Source: Pseudoruminococcus sp964385235 (GTDB lineage: Bacteria > Bacillota > Clostridia > Oscillospirales > Acutalibacteraceae). Taken from it: a stretch of DNA of 14,908 nt. The position numbers and the translations under genes are program-made. The notes beneath the pieces were generated by a model that saw nothing but the letters and a program-made list of their open reading frames with translations, had not been told where the DNA came from and did no database searches. The stretch covers positions 1 through 14,908 of the forward strand of contig CAYLOD010000046.1 in the NCBI GenBank assembly GCA_964385235.1. Reading direction: 5' to 3'. Shown here one piece after another: positions 7,308 through 13,717 of the stretch. The number at the start of each line of letters is the position of its first letter. Within the stretch, counting starts at the first letter, position 1.

Positions 7308-8438
7308 TTAATCACCGTTTTGTATATCCTGCTCGCCCGCGTTTAGCTCGGCTTCCGTGAGTTGCTCGACCGTGGATTCTATAATGTTGCTGTCGGAGCC
7401 GCTGTTTTTCTTGACCTTTTTAAGCCCTGAGAAAGGCGCGGATATAATAATTGTTCCATAATATGTTATTGTTCGCCAAATAAAGATTGCCGAATTCATG
7501 GTTTCCCTGTCGAATATCCCCCCGAAGAATCCCGCGAAGCTCAGCTCCGCCGCGCCTGACGCGCCGGGGAGGGGAACAAGGCTTGACACCATATTTACGA
7601 AGGCCTGAGCGCATATTATATCGACAATGCCGGCGGAAATCTGCGCGCTGTCGGGACTCAGCGCGCGATACACGAAGTACGGCACCGCGTAAATCGCTGT
7701 CATCTGAACTATCGTCAGCAGATAGTTGACGATAAGAAAGCCCTTTCTTTTGAAAAGCTCCTTATTGCTTTTGTGAAAATAAACAAGCTGCTTTTTTATG
7801 GCTCTGAATGTTTTATTGGGGTCCTTTATAAGCCTGATTTTATTGCCGACCTTACATACCCACCTGAGCAGTCTTGACGTCAGCTTGAGCGAGAAAGATA
7901 CAAGCAGAAGCAAAAAAATAACGACAACCTGCGCTGCAAACCCGATAATAGAGGCAATCCAGAGAACGGGGCTCAATCTTTGCGCGAAAAAGCCGAAGCG
8001 CAGGATTATAACGGCAATGCTGTAACCCGTCAGTGTGAACTGCCATACGAGAAATTTCTGTACAAGGGCGGATGTCGCCTTTCCGGGGTCTATGCCGTAG
8101 CTGTTCAGAGTAAGGATCTGCATAGGCTGTCCCCCCGACGCTCCGGGAGTAACGGCACAGAAAAACTGCCCCGTCATTGCCGCCTTGATGCTGTGCCTGA
8201 GATGTATTTCGGGCGAGGACGCCTTGAGAAAACGGTGAACCAAAACCGCGTCAACGAATATATTCAGCAGATGAACGGCGATAGCCAGTATGAGCCACAT
8301 AACGTCTATTTTCTTAGCTGAATTAAGGAGAGCTATAAGACCATCGGGCGAGAAACAAAAATAAGACATCATCCCGATGCAAAAGCAGAAAACAACAGCG
8401 TTAAACACTGTTTTCCATGATATTTTGTGTTTACTCAA
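7308..8438 (-). CDS. Polytopic LPG-synthase-TM / flippase-like domain protein (UPF0104 type)
   Basis: This 376-residue membrane protein matches the transmembrane domain family of MprF and AglD (lysylphosphatidylglycerol synthase TM region), without the soluble aminoacyl-transferase half. About eight hydrophobic segments can be seen, for example ~12-30, 46-68, 133-150, 157-182, 235-258 and 320-336. The two family motifs are present: TPGASGGQP (97-105) and PLPGASGAAE (289-298). The C-terminal ~35 residues are acidic and soluble. Stand-alone members are thought to help move or modify lipid-linked sugars; here the adjacent GT2 gene and GT2 remnant favour a glycolipid or polymer role, which is inference. 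The TTG start at 8438 has a clear GGAGG (8447-8451) eight bases upstream. The GT2 remnant begins immediately downstream. Confidence 0.9.
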   Translation of the reverse strand: MSKHKISWKTVFNAVVFCFCIGMMSYFCFSPDGLIALLNSAKKIDVMWLILAIAVHLLNIFVDAVLVHRFLKASSPEIHLRHSIKAAMTGQFFCAVTPGASGGQPMQILTLNSYGIDPGKATSALVQKFLVWQFTLTGYSIAVIILRFGFFAQRLSPVLWIASIIGFAAQVVVIFLLLLVSFSLKLTSRLLRWVCKVGNKIRLIKDPNKTFRAIKKQLVYFHKSNKELFKRKGFLIVNYLLTIVQMTAIYAVPYFVYRALSPDSAQISAGIVDIICAQAFVNMVSSLVPLPGASGAAELSFAGFFGGIFDRETMNSAIFIWRTITYYGTIIISAPFSGLKKVKKNSGSDSNIIESTVEQLTEAELNAGEQDIQNGD

Positions 8439-8519
8439 GAAAAAGGCCTCCGTTTTAACAAATTACGGGGTTTAATATAAATAAATTACAGAAGTAAATA
8501 TGGTTTTCTTTTCTAAAAT

Positions 8520-8547
8520 ATAATATCATATTACAGTAAAATGTCAA
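8520..8547 (-). promoter_or_regulatory. Promoter of the flippase/GT2 unit
   Basis: On the minus strand TTGACA (8542-8547) is followed after 16 bases by TATTAT (8520-8525). Transcription should start near 8513, giving a leader of ~75 bases before the TTG start. A TAATAT/ATATTA palindrome (8521-8533) overlaps the -10, which may be chance in AT-rich DNA. Confidence 0.6.
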
Positions 8548-8686
8548 GATACAATATAGAGAAAAAGACTTGAATACATCTCAGGCGGCGTACTACGCGC
8601 CGAATATCGCGGCGGCGGGCTTGTTAAACGACAAAATACCGATGCTTGTTCATGCGCCTGATAAAAAGTTTAGCAAAATTGTATGA
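8540..8686 (+). pseudogene. Coding-like remnant of unknown origin
   Basis: From 8540 to a TGA at 8684-8686 one plus-strand frame is open, and its later part reads like real protein: LNTSQAAYYAPNIAAAGLL followed by NDKIPMLVHAPDKKFSKIV. The block 8583-8625 is GC-rich with GCG-heavy codons, unlike the surrounding AT-rich spacer but like the genes here. No ribosome binding site precedes the only candidate start, a TTG at 8570. I cannot name the family. It most likely is the end of a gene whose front was lost. A small expressed peptide or chance are the alternatives. Confidence 0.35.
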
Positions 8687-8733
8687 AGCTTGGGTGGGAT
8701 GCGGGAATTTTTTATATTTATTACCAAAAATTA

Positions 8734-8762
8734 TTGCAATAATAGAACAATAATGGTATAAT
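8734..8762 (+). promoter_or_regulatory. Promoter of the HD-GYP gene (extended -10)
   Basis: TTGCAA (8734-8739) is followed after 17 bases by TATAAT (8757-8762), with TGG directly before it (8754-8756), an extended -10. Transcription should start around 8769. A start of translation at TTG 8785 would leave only ~15 leader bases without a ribosome binding site. Confidence 0.8.
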
Positions 8763-8798
8763 CAGAATCGACAGAACATCATTTTTGCCTATTTCAGA

Positions 8799-8813
8799 AA
8801 GGAAAGTTTCCTT
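8799..8813. repeat. 15-bp palindrome in the HD-GYP leader
   Basis: AAGGAAA and TTTCCTT flank a single central G in perfect symmetry, about 30 bases after the predicted transcription start. It contains the only Shine-Dalgarno-like stretch of the leader (AAAGGAAAG). It could be an operator site; as RNA the hairpin would need to open its centre to form a loop. Confidence 0.35.
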
Positions 8814-8838
8814 ACATAGGATACATTATTACTTAGAT

Positions 8839-10104
8839 ATGTTTATCAGTAAAATAAAGAACTTTTTTACCAGCACCCCCAAATATGCGGATGACAAGGA
8901 TTTTGAGGCTTACACTTCAATAACTGTATCTGTCAACGTGCTTTTTTTTGTTGAAGTGCTTCTGCACGCTATATTTCTTATAGGCTTCACAGCCTCTGAG
9001 CTTTTCGACGTTTCTGTTTTTGAGATAGTCGATCTTATTTTATATACCGCGGGCGTTATATTGATAAAGTATAAAAAGGGTTCATGGATCCTGTGTGTTA
9101 TTTATTATGTTGTTGAAACATTCATGCACCAGATACTGTGCCTGCTGATGTTCGGCAAGGACACGGGCTTTGAGTATCTTTTGTTCCCGATAATAATTAT
9201 CATTATGTTTATCCGCTATACAAACATTGCGGAGAAGTTTATCAGAAACATTGTAGTGATACTGGCGTGTTTTACATTTCTGTTTTTTACTATATTGCTT
9301 CGGGACTATACGCCTATTCATCTTCTTAATGAAAAATTTGCGGATTCTTTGCTGATAGTGAACAGCCTCGCGAGTTTTGTCATAATGGCGTTGTTTGTTT
9401 ACAAGATTTTTCACTCAATGGATGAGCTCAGAATGAAGCTGAAAACAAGGGTCGATCAGAAGGAGAACGAGATAGGCAACCTGCAAAATAAAATTATAAT
9501 CAGCTTTGCCGATATAATCGAGGCGCGTGACGGCAGCACGGGTCAGCACGTCAAGCGGACCAGCCAATATGTCGAGGCTATAGTATACCAGCTCAGGCAC
9601 AAGGGTAAATTTTCGGATATAATAACCGATCAATTTACGCATGATATAATATTATCCGCGCCGCTTCACGATATAGGGAAGATAACGATCCCCGACTCGA
9701 TACTAAAGAAGCCGGGACGGCTCACGGACGAGGAGTTTGAAATTATAAAAAAACACACTATAAACGGCAAACGGCTTCTTGAAAAGTCCATGAGCGACAT
9801 CGAGGACGGAACCTTTCTCACCGTCGCCAAAAATGTCGCCTCCTGCCACCATGAATGCTGGGACGGCACGGGTTATCCATATGGTCTGGCGGGGACGAAT
9901 ATACCGCTTGAGGCGAGAATAATGTCTATTGCCGACTTTTTTGACGCATTAGTCACTAAACGCTGCTATAAAGAAGCTATGAGCTATGAGGACGCCTTTG
10001 ACCTCATAAAGGAGTTCAGGGGCAAGAAGTTTGATCCTGAGGTAACAGACGCTTTCCTGGAGATAAGACGCCAGATTGAAATAATAGCAAAGACAAACCA
10101 CTGA
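8839..10104 (+). CDS. Six-TM HD-GYP domain protein, probable cyclic-di-GMP phosphodiesterase
   Basis: HD-GYP enzymes cleave cyclic-di-GMP and so control motility, biofilm and related behaviour. From the ATG at 8839 the protein has 421 residues. The first ~190 form six hydrophobic helices (about 28-52, 61-77, 82-105, 113-128, 135-154, 171-190), a membrane sensor I cannot assign to a named family. A charged helical linker (~194-220) leads to the HD-GYP domain. Metal and signature motifs are intact: HDIGK (277-281), HHECWDGTGYP (337-347) and the ARIMSIADFFDAL helix (~359-371). An active phosphodiesterase is therefore expected. Start choice is uncertain: TTG 8785 is in frame and would add 18 residues, but it lies ~15 bases from the predicted transcript start. 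Neither start has a good ribosome binding site. No terminator is visible after it. Confidence 0.9.
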   Translation: MFISKIKNFFTSTPKYADDKDFEAYTSITVSVNVLFFVEVLLHAIFLIGFTASELFDVSVFEIVDLILYTAGVILIKYKKGSWILCVIYYVVETFMHQILCLLMFGKDTGFEYLLFPIIIIIMFIRYTNIAEKFIRNIVVILACFTFLFFTILLRDYTPIHLLNEKFADSLLIVNSLASFVIMALFVYKIFHSMDELRMKLKTRVDQKENEIGNLQNKIIISFADIIEARDGSTGQHVKRTSQYVEAIVYQLRHKGKFSDIITDQFTHDIILSAPLHDIGKITIPDSILKKPGRLTDEEFEIIKKHTINGKRLLEKSMSDIEDGTFLTVAKNVASCHHECWDGTGYPYGLAGTNIPLEARIMSIADFFDALVTKRCYKEAMSYEDAFDLIKEFRGKKFDPEVTDAFLEIRRQIEIIAKTNH

Positions 10105-10137
10105 CTGTTTGCCCGCTTGTCGTATATGATTTTTCTG

Positions 10138-10166
10138 TTGACAATATTATTTCCCGGTGATAAAAT
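10138..10166 (+). promoter_or_regulatory. Promoter of metA
   Basis: TTGACA (10138-10143) and TAAAAT (10161-10166) are separated by exactly 17 bases. Transcription should start near 10173, leaving a leader of ~64 bases. That leader is too short for an S-box or T-box and shows only weak pairings (CGGC/GCCG, TTGA/TCAA). Confidence 0.78.
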
Positions 10167-10236
10167 ATCCGAAGCGGCCCTTTGAGTATCAAGTGCTTAC
10201 AACAAAAGCCGGTAAAATGAACCTTGGTGATATCTA

Positions 10237-11175
10237 ATGCCTATTAAAATACAGAGCGGACTTCCCGCGTTTGAGCAGCTCGTATCGGAAAATATATTTG
10301 TTATGTCAAACGACAGAGCGGTTTCTCAAAATATAAGACCTATCAGAATTGTTATACTTAACCTTATGCCGACAAAGATTGAAACTGAAACTCAGCTTCT
10401 CAGACTTCTCGGCAACAGCCCTCTTCAGGTCGATGTTGAGCTTATGCAGGTTGAAACGCACGTTTCAAAGAATACCTCGAAGGAACACCTGACGAAATTT
10501 TATAAGACGTTCGCGGAGCTTCGCGACCTGTACTTTGACGGAATGATAATCACGGGCGCCCCTGTCGAAAAGCTTATGTTTGAGGAGGTAGACTACTGGG
10601 ACGAACTCTGCTCAATAATGGAGTGGTCACGCACCCATGTGTACAGCACGCTTCATATATGCTGGGGAGCGCAGGCGGGACTGTACTATCACTACGGAAT
10701 CCCTAAATATGAATACGATGAAAAGTTATCGGGCGTTTACCGCCATAAGGTTGTAAACGTTTTTCATCCGCTTATGCGTGGCTTTGACGACAGATTCCTC
10801 ATACCCCATTCGCGATATACGGGTGTTCACCGTTCGGAAATAAGAAAGCACAAGGAGCTTGAGATACTTGCGACGTCAACCACGGCGGGCGTCGCCATAA
10901 TCGCGAGCAGAAACTGCCGCAGGGTGTTCATACTCGGTCATGCCGAATACGACAGAAACACACTCGCAAACGAATATTTTCGCGATTTAAAGCGCGGCTT
11001 GAAGCCCGAGGTGCCGTATAATTATTTTCCTGCCAATGACCCGTCCTCGCTGCCCGCGATAACATGGAGGAGCAACGCGACGCTTTTTTATACGAACTGG
11101 CTTAATAATGTGTATCAGGAAACACCGTATAATATAGAGGACATAGGTAATATACCCGTGGATCTTTGCGAATAA
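10237..11175 (+). CDS. metA: Homoserine O-acetyltransferase (MetA family)
   Basis: MetA acylates L-homoserine at its hydroxyl, the first dedicated step of methionine synthesis, in the cytoplasm. The 312 residues match the family along the whole length and keep E. coli numbering at the key sites: Lys47 in LMPTKIETE, nucleophile Cys142 in HICWGAQAG, His235 and Glu237 in LGHAEYD, and Arg249. Residue 111, in GAPVE (107-111), is Glu. In characterised MetA enzymes Glu111 goes with acetyl-CoA use and Gly with succinyl-CoA, so this is predicted to be the acetyltransferase despite the usual 'succinyltransferase' label. The ATG has a modest GGTGA (10226-10230) six bases upstream. It has its own promoter and terminator. 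No other methionine gene is in the window. Confidence 0.95.
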   Translation: MPIKIQSGLPAFEQLVSENIFVMSNDRAVSQNIRPIRIVILNLMPTKIETETQLLRLLGNSPLQVDVELMQVETHVSKNTSKEHLTKFYKTFAELRDLYFDGMIITGAPVEKLMFEEVDYWDELCSIMEWSRTHVYSTLHICWGAQAGLYYHYGIPKYEYDEKLSGVYRHKVVNVFHPLMRGFDDRFLIPHSRYTGVHRSEIRKHKELEILATSTTAGVAIIASRNCRRVFILGHAEYDRNTLANEYFRDLKRGLKPEVPYNYFPANDPSSLPAITWRSNATLFYTNWLNNVYQETPYNIEDIGNIPVDLCE

Positions 11176-11178
11176 GTT

Positions 11179-11209
11179 AAAAGCTGTTTCATAATGAAAC
11201 AGCTTTTTT
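11179..11209 (+). terminator. Rho-independent terminator of metA
   Basis: AAAAGCTGTTTCA (11179-11191) pairs perfectly with TGAAACAGCTTTT (11195-11207) around TAA, and the T run reaches 11209. It starts three bases after the metA stop. Confidence 0.93.
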
Positions 11210-11267
11210 GTTTGCCGGATATTTATTGACGAAAATATTATGCAGTCATGCTAAGTTGTATGATAAA

Positions 11268-11417
11268 ATGTCCGAATCGGAAAAATACAGAATCATATTG
11301 AGAGCCTGCAGTACAATGTTAAGTGACCGAAACAGGAGAAATTTGTTGAACGAAGCGAAAGAAAAGAATATTCAACAGAGAAATGAATTGCGGATAGGTA
11401 GAGCTGTTAAACAGTGA
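11268..11417 (+). CDS. Small charged hypothetical ORF, doubtful
   Basis: A 49-residue frame opens at ATG 11268 (MSESEKYRIILRACSTML...) and ends at 11417. It is rich in Arg, Lys, Glu and Asn and looks helical. No Shine-Dalgarno precedes the ATG and no convincing promoter was found after the metA terminator. The frame is open further upstream into the terminator, so it may be a fragment of a lost gene. I do not recognise it. The rest of 11210-11504 holds nothing else apart from the hairpins at its right end. Confidence 0.25.
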   Translation: MSESEKYRIILRACSTMLSDRNRRNLLNEAKEKNIQQRNELRIGRAVKQ

Positions 11418-11467
11418 CTTAACAACAAGAACAGTGTATTTTGCTTATACCGTAAGATTTTAAAATT

Positions 11468-11484
11468 CCTGTCGTCGGGACAAG
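11468..11484 (-). terminator. Weak terminator candidate for the redox operon
   Basis: On the minus strand CTTGTC (11479-11484) can pair with GACAGG (11468-11473), one G-U pair included, followed by AATTTTAAAATC. Immediately upstream, an 8-bp perfect hairpin (11490-11497/11503-11510) overlaps the last codons and TGA of the flavodoxin lipoprotein gene but lacks a T run on that strand. Together they may end the operon. Confidence 0.35.
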
Positions 11485-11504
11485 AGAGGAAATGACCTTG
11501 ACGG

Positions 11505-12263
11505 TCATTTTAAACGAAGTCCGTCAAGCCAGTCCGCGACATTGGATTTAGCTTCTTCCCGCTCATTCTGCGCTATGCTGCCTTGAATGGCAAGTCCGTC
11601 TAAAACCGTCGCGCCGGAACAGGTTTTCTCAATACTATTCTTGGTACCTGACAAACCGCTGCCCTCATGGGTGCAGAACGGAATGACCGTTTTGCCTGAG
11701 AAATCATAGCTTTCGAGGAATGTATAGACCGCCATAGGCAGATCGCCCCACCAGATCGGATATCCGATGAAAACAGTATCATACTTGTCCAGATTTTCAG
11801 GCGGATCGATAATTTTCGGGCGGGCGCCTGCGTTCTGCTCCTGTTTTGCCACATCGGTACATTCGTTGTAGGTATCCGGGTAGGGATTCACAGTTGCGAT
11901 TTCAAACAAGTCAGCGCCTGTTTCTTCCGCGATTATGTCCGCGATAATGTGCGTGTTGCCCTTCTCAATTACACCGACATTGTAATTTTCACCTGTATGG
12001 GAAAAATAGGCGATCAGAATATTGCTGCCGGCAGCCGTAGCGTCGTCTGTATTATTGCCCTCTTTATTCTGTGTTTCGGAAGCGGACTGCTCCTTATCAG
12101 ACGTCTTTGAACTTTCATCACTTGGTGACTGTGTAGATTTTGCCGACCCGCTGTTATCAGTAACTCCTTCTTCATTTTTGTTTGCACAGGCGGCAAACGA
12201 GAAAACCATAATAAGTGACAGTAATAATGATAAAAATCTTTCAGGTATTCGTGTGCGTGTCAT
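11505..12263 (-). CDS. Secreted lipoprotein flavodoxin (Flavodoxin_4 type)
   Basis: This 252-residue protein should carry FMN outside the membrane. Residues 1-25 are a lipoprotein signal with Arg at 3, 5 and 9, a hydrophobic core (LSLLLSLIMVFSF) and lipobox FAAC, lipidated Cys26. Residues 27-79 form a Ser/Thr/Asp/Glu-rich linker. From ~80 comes a flavodoxin fold: AYFSHTGENYNVG (85-97), KGNTHIIADII (101-111), YPIWWGDLPMAVYTFLE (168-184) and the THEGSGLSG loop (198-206). It closely parallels the cytosolic flavodoxin two genes upstream. I start at ATG 12263 because AGGAGG (12274-12279) lies ten bases before it; that site overlaps the stop of the aldo/keto reductase, so translation is probably coupled. 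Electron donor and acceptor are unknown. It is the last gene of the operon. Confidence 0.9.
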   Translation of the reverse strand: MTRTRIPERFLSLLLSLIMVFSFAACANKNEEGVTDNSGSAKSTQSPSDESSKTSDKEQSASETQNKEGNNTDDATAAGSNILIAYFSHTGENYNVGVIEKGNTHIIADIIAEETGADLFEIATVNPYPDTYNECTDVAKQEQNAGARPKIIDPPENLDKYDTVFIGYPIWWGDLPMAVYTFLESYDFSGKTVIPFCTHEGSGLSGTKNSIEKTCSGATVLDGLAIQGSIAQNEREEAKSNVADWLDGLRLK

Positions 12264-12277
12264 AGAAACCAATCCTC

Positions 12278-13165
12278 CTACCAATTTTTCTTTTCCTTGC
12301 TGCTGTCATGCTGATATTTTCTTTCCTCCACCATCTTCACGAACCACTCCACCATGTTAGGGTCATAGTGCGAAAAGAAAGAACTTGTGGCGGTATCAAG
12401 AGCGGCGATAGCGGTCATATCTTCATTCGAGAGGGTAAAGTCGAACACATCGATATTCTGAACCATGCGCTCCTTATGTGTTGACTTGGGAAGAACCACT
12501 ACACCGCGCTGGATATTCCAGCGGAGCATGACCTGTGCCGAGGTCTTGCCATACTTTTTGCCGATGTTCACAAGCGTTTCATTGGTGAACAAACCCCCTC
12601 GCCCCTCACCGAAGGGTGCCCATGCCTCGATCTGCACACCGTATTTATCCATCCACTTTTTCGCGTCACGCTGCTGATTCAGCACATGGGTTTCCACCTG
12701 ATTGACCATGGGGCGTATGCGGGAGAAGGAAGCAATATCCACCATGCGGTCGGGATAGAAGTTGGAGATACCGATAGCACGCAGCTTACCCTCGCCGTAC
12801 ATATCCTCCAAAGCGCGGTATGCTCCGTAATAATCGGAAAAAGGCTGATGCAGGAGCATTAGGTCGATGTAATCGGTACCGAGCTTGCGCATGGATTCCT
12901 CCACACTCCTGAGGCACTCGTCATAACCGTAATGCTCCACCCAAACCTTGGTTGTCAGGAATATATCCTCTCGCTTCACACCGGACTTTTTAATCGCGGA
13001 GCCGACCTGTTCCTCGTTAAAATAGCTCTGTGCGGTGTCAATCAAACGGTAGCCCGCCTCCAAAGCGTCCATGACGCACCGCTCGCATTCGTCTGCCGTC
13101 ACCTGATAGACGCCATAGCCTAAAATCGGCATCTTTACGCCATTTGATAAGGTCACATATTCCAT
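12278..13165 (-). CDS. Aldo/keto reductase
   Basis: This 295-residue cytosolic NADPH-dependent enzyme reduces aldehydes or ketones to alcohols. The full catalytic tetrad is visible: Asp43 in LIDTAQSY, Tyr48, Lys73 in TTKVWVEHYG and His106 in LLHQPF. Cofactor motifs IGISNF (131-136), VNQVETH (154-160), WAPFGEG (182-188) and VVLPKSTHKERMVQN (223-237) are present. Length and order fit the 2,5-diketo-D-gluconate/glyoxal reductase group of AKR5-like enzymes, though the natural substrate cannot be predicted. The last ~25 residues are highly charged. The ATG has GAGGAG (13174-13179) eight bases upstream and follows the cytosolic flavodoxin stop by 22 bases. The next gene's ribosome binding site overlaps its stop codon. 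Confidence 0.94.
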   Translation of the reverse strand: MEYVTLSNGVKMPILGYGVYQVTADECERCVMDALEAGYRLIDTAQSYFNEEQVGSAIKKSGVKREDIFLTTKVWVEHYGYDECLRSVEESMRKLGTDYIDLMLLHQPFSDYYGAYRALEDMYGEGKLRAIGISNFYPDRMVDIASFSRIRPMVNQVETHVLNQQRDAKKWMDKYGVQIEAWAPFGEGRGGLFTNETLVNIGKKYGKTSAQVMLRWNIQRGVVVLPKSTHKERMVQNIDVFDFTLSNEDMTAIAALDTATSSFFSHYDPNMVEWFVKMVEERKYQHDSSKEKKNW

Positions 13166-13187
13166 AGTATTTTCTCCTCGTCATTTG

Positions 13188-13703
13188 TCAAATTGCATTT
13201 ATCGCCCACGACGCAACGGCGGTTTCCGATTTTGCCGCGTCCGCGCCGTGTACCGCAAGACCTTTGCCGAAAGACGCGCCTTTGCAGATTCTCTTTAAGT
13301 CCCTCTCACAGGAGCCGAGACCGCTGCCCTCGTGTGTCATAACCGCTATAACCTTTTTTCCGTTGAAGTCGAGCTTCTCAAGCTGTGTGAATACCGCCAT
13401 CGGGTATGTTCCCCACCAGCACGGTCCGCAGACAAAGATGTTGTCGTAATCCGCGATACTGTCAAGAATCTGTTTCAGCTCCGGTCTTGCGCCCTCGCGC
13501 AATTCTTTTTTCGCCTCGTCGGTGCAGGCGTGGTAATCGGCAGGATAATCCTTTACAGTTTCAATTTCAAACAGATCACCGCCGACCGCTTTCTGAATAA
13601 ATTCCGCTACAATTTCGGTGTTCCCCTTGGTTATGTTTTTTACGCTGCCGTTCCAGTAGTTCTCGCCCTTGCGGGAATAGTAGAGAATCAGGTTCTTTGC
13701 CAT
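13188..13703 (-). CDS. Cytosolic flavodoxin (Flavodoxin_4 type)
   Basis: This 171-residue FMN protein lacks any signal peptide and should be a cytosolic electron carrier or NAD(P)H:quinone-type reductase. FMN-loop motifs are LILYYSRKGENYWNG (5-19) and KGNTEIVAEFI (26-36), then CGPCWWGTYPMAVFTQLE (92-109), and THEGSGLGSCERDLK (123-137). Several Cys residues (60, 92, 95, 132, 140) are visible. It is the paralogue of the lipoprotein flavodoxin two genes downstream; the two align over the whole fold without large gaps. AAGGAGG (13713-13719), nine bases before the ATG, overlaps the SDR stop codon (13718-13720), indicating coupled translation in the operon. Confidence 0.93.
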   Translation of the reverse strand: MAKNLILYYSRKGENYWNGSVKNITKGNTEIVAEFIQKAVGGDLFEIETVKDYPADYHACTDEAKKELREGARPELKQILDSIADYDNIFVCGPCWWGTYPMAVFTQLEKLDFNGKKVIAVMTHEGSGLGSCERDLKRICKGASFGKGLAVHGADAAKSETAVASWAINAI

Positions 13704-13717
13704 GAGTGTTGTCCTCC

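Noticed and set aside
10105..10236. S-box or T-box riboswitch before metA
   Set aside because: The space after the promoter is ~64 bases and lacks the conserved S-box core or T-box sequence.
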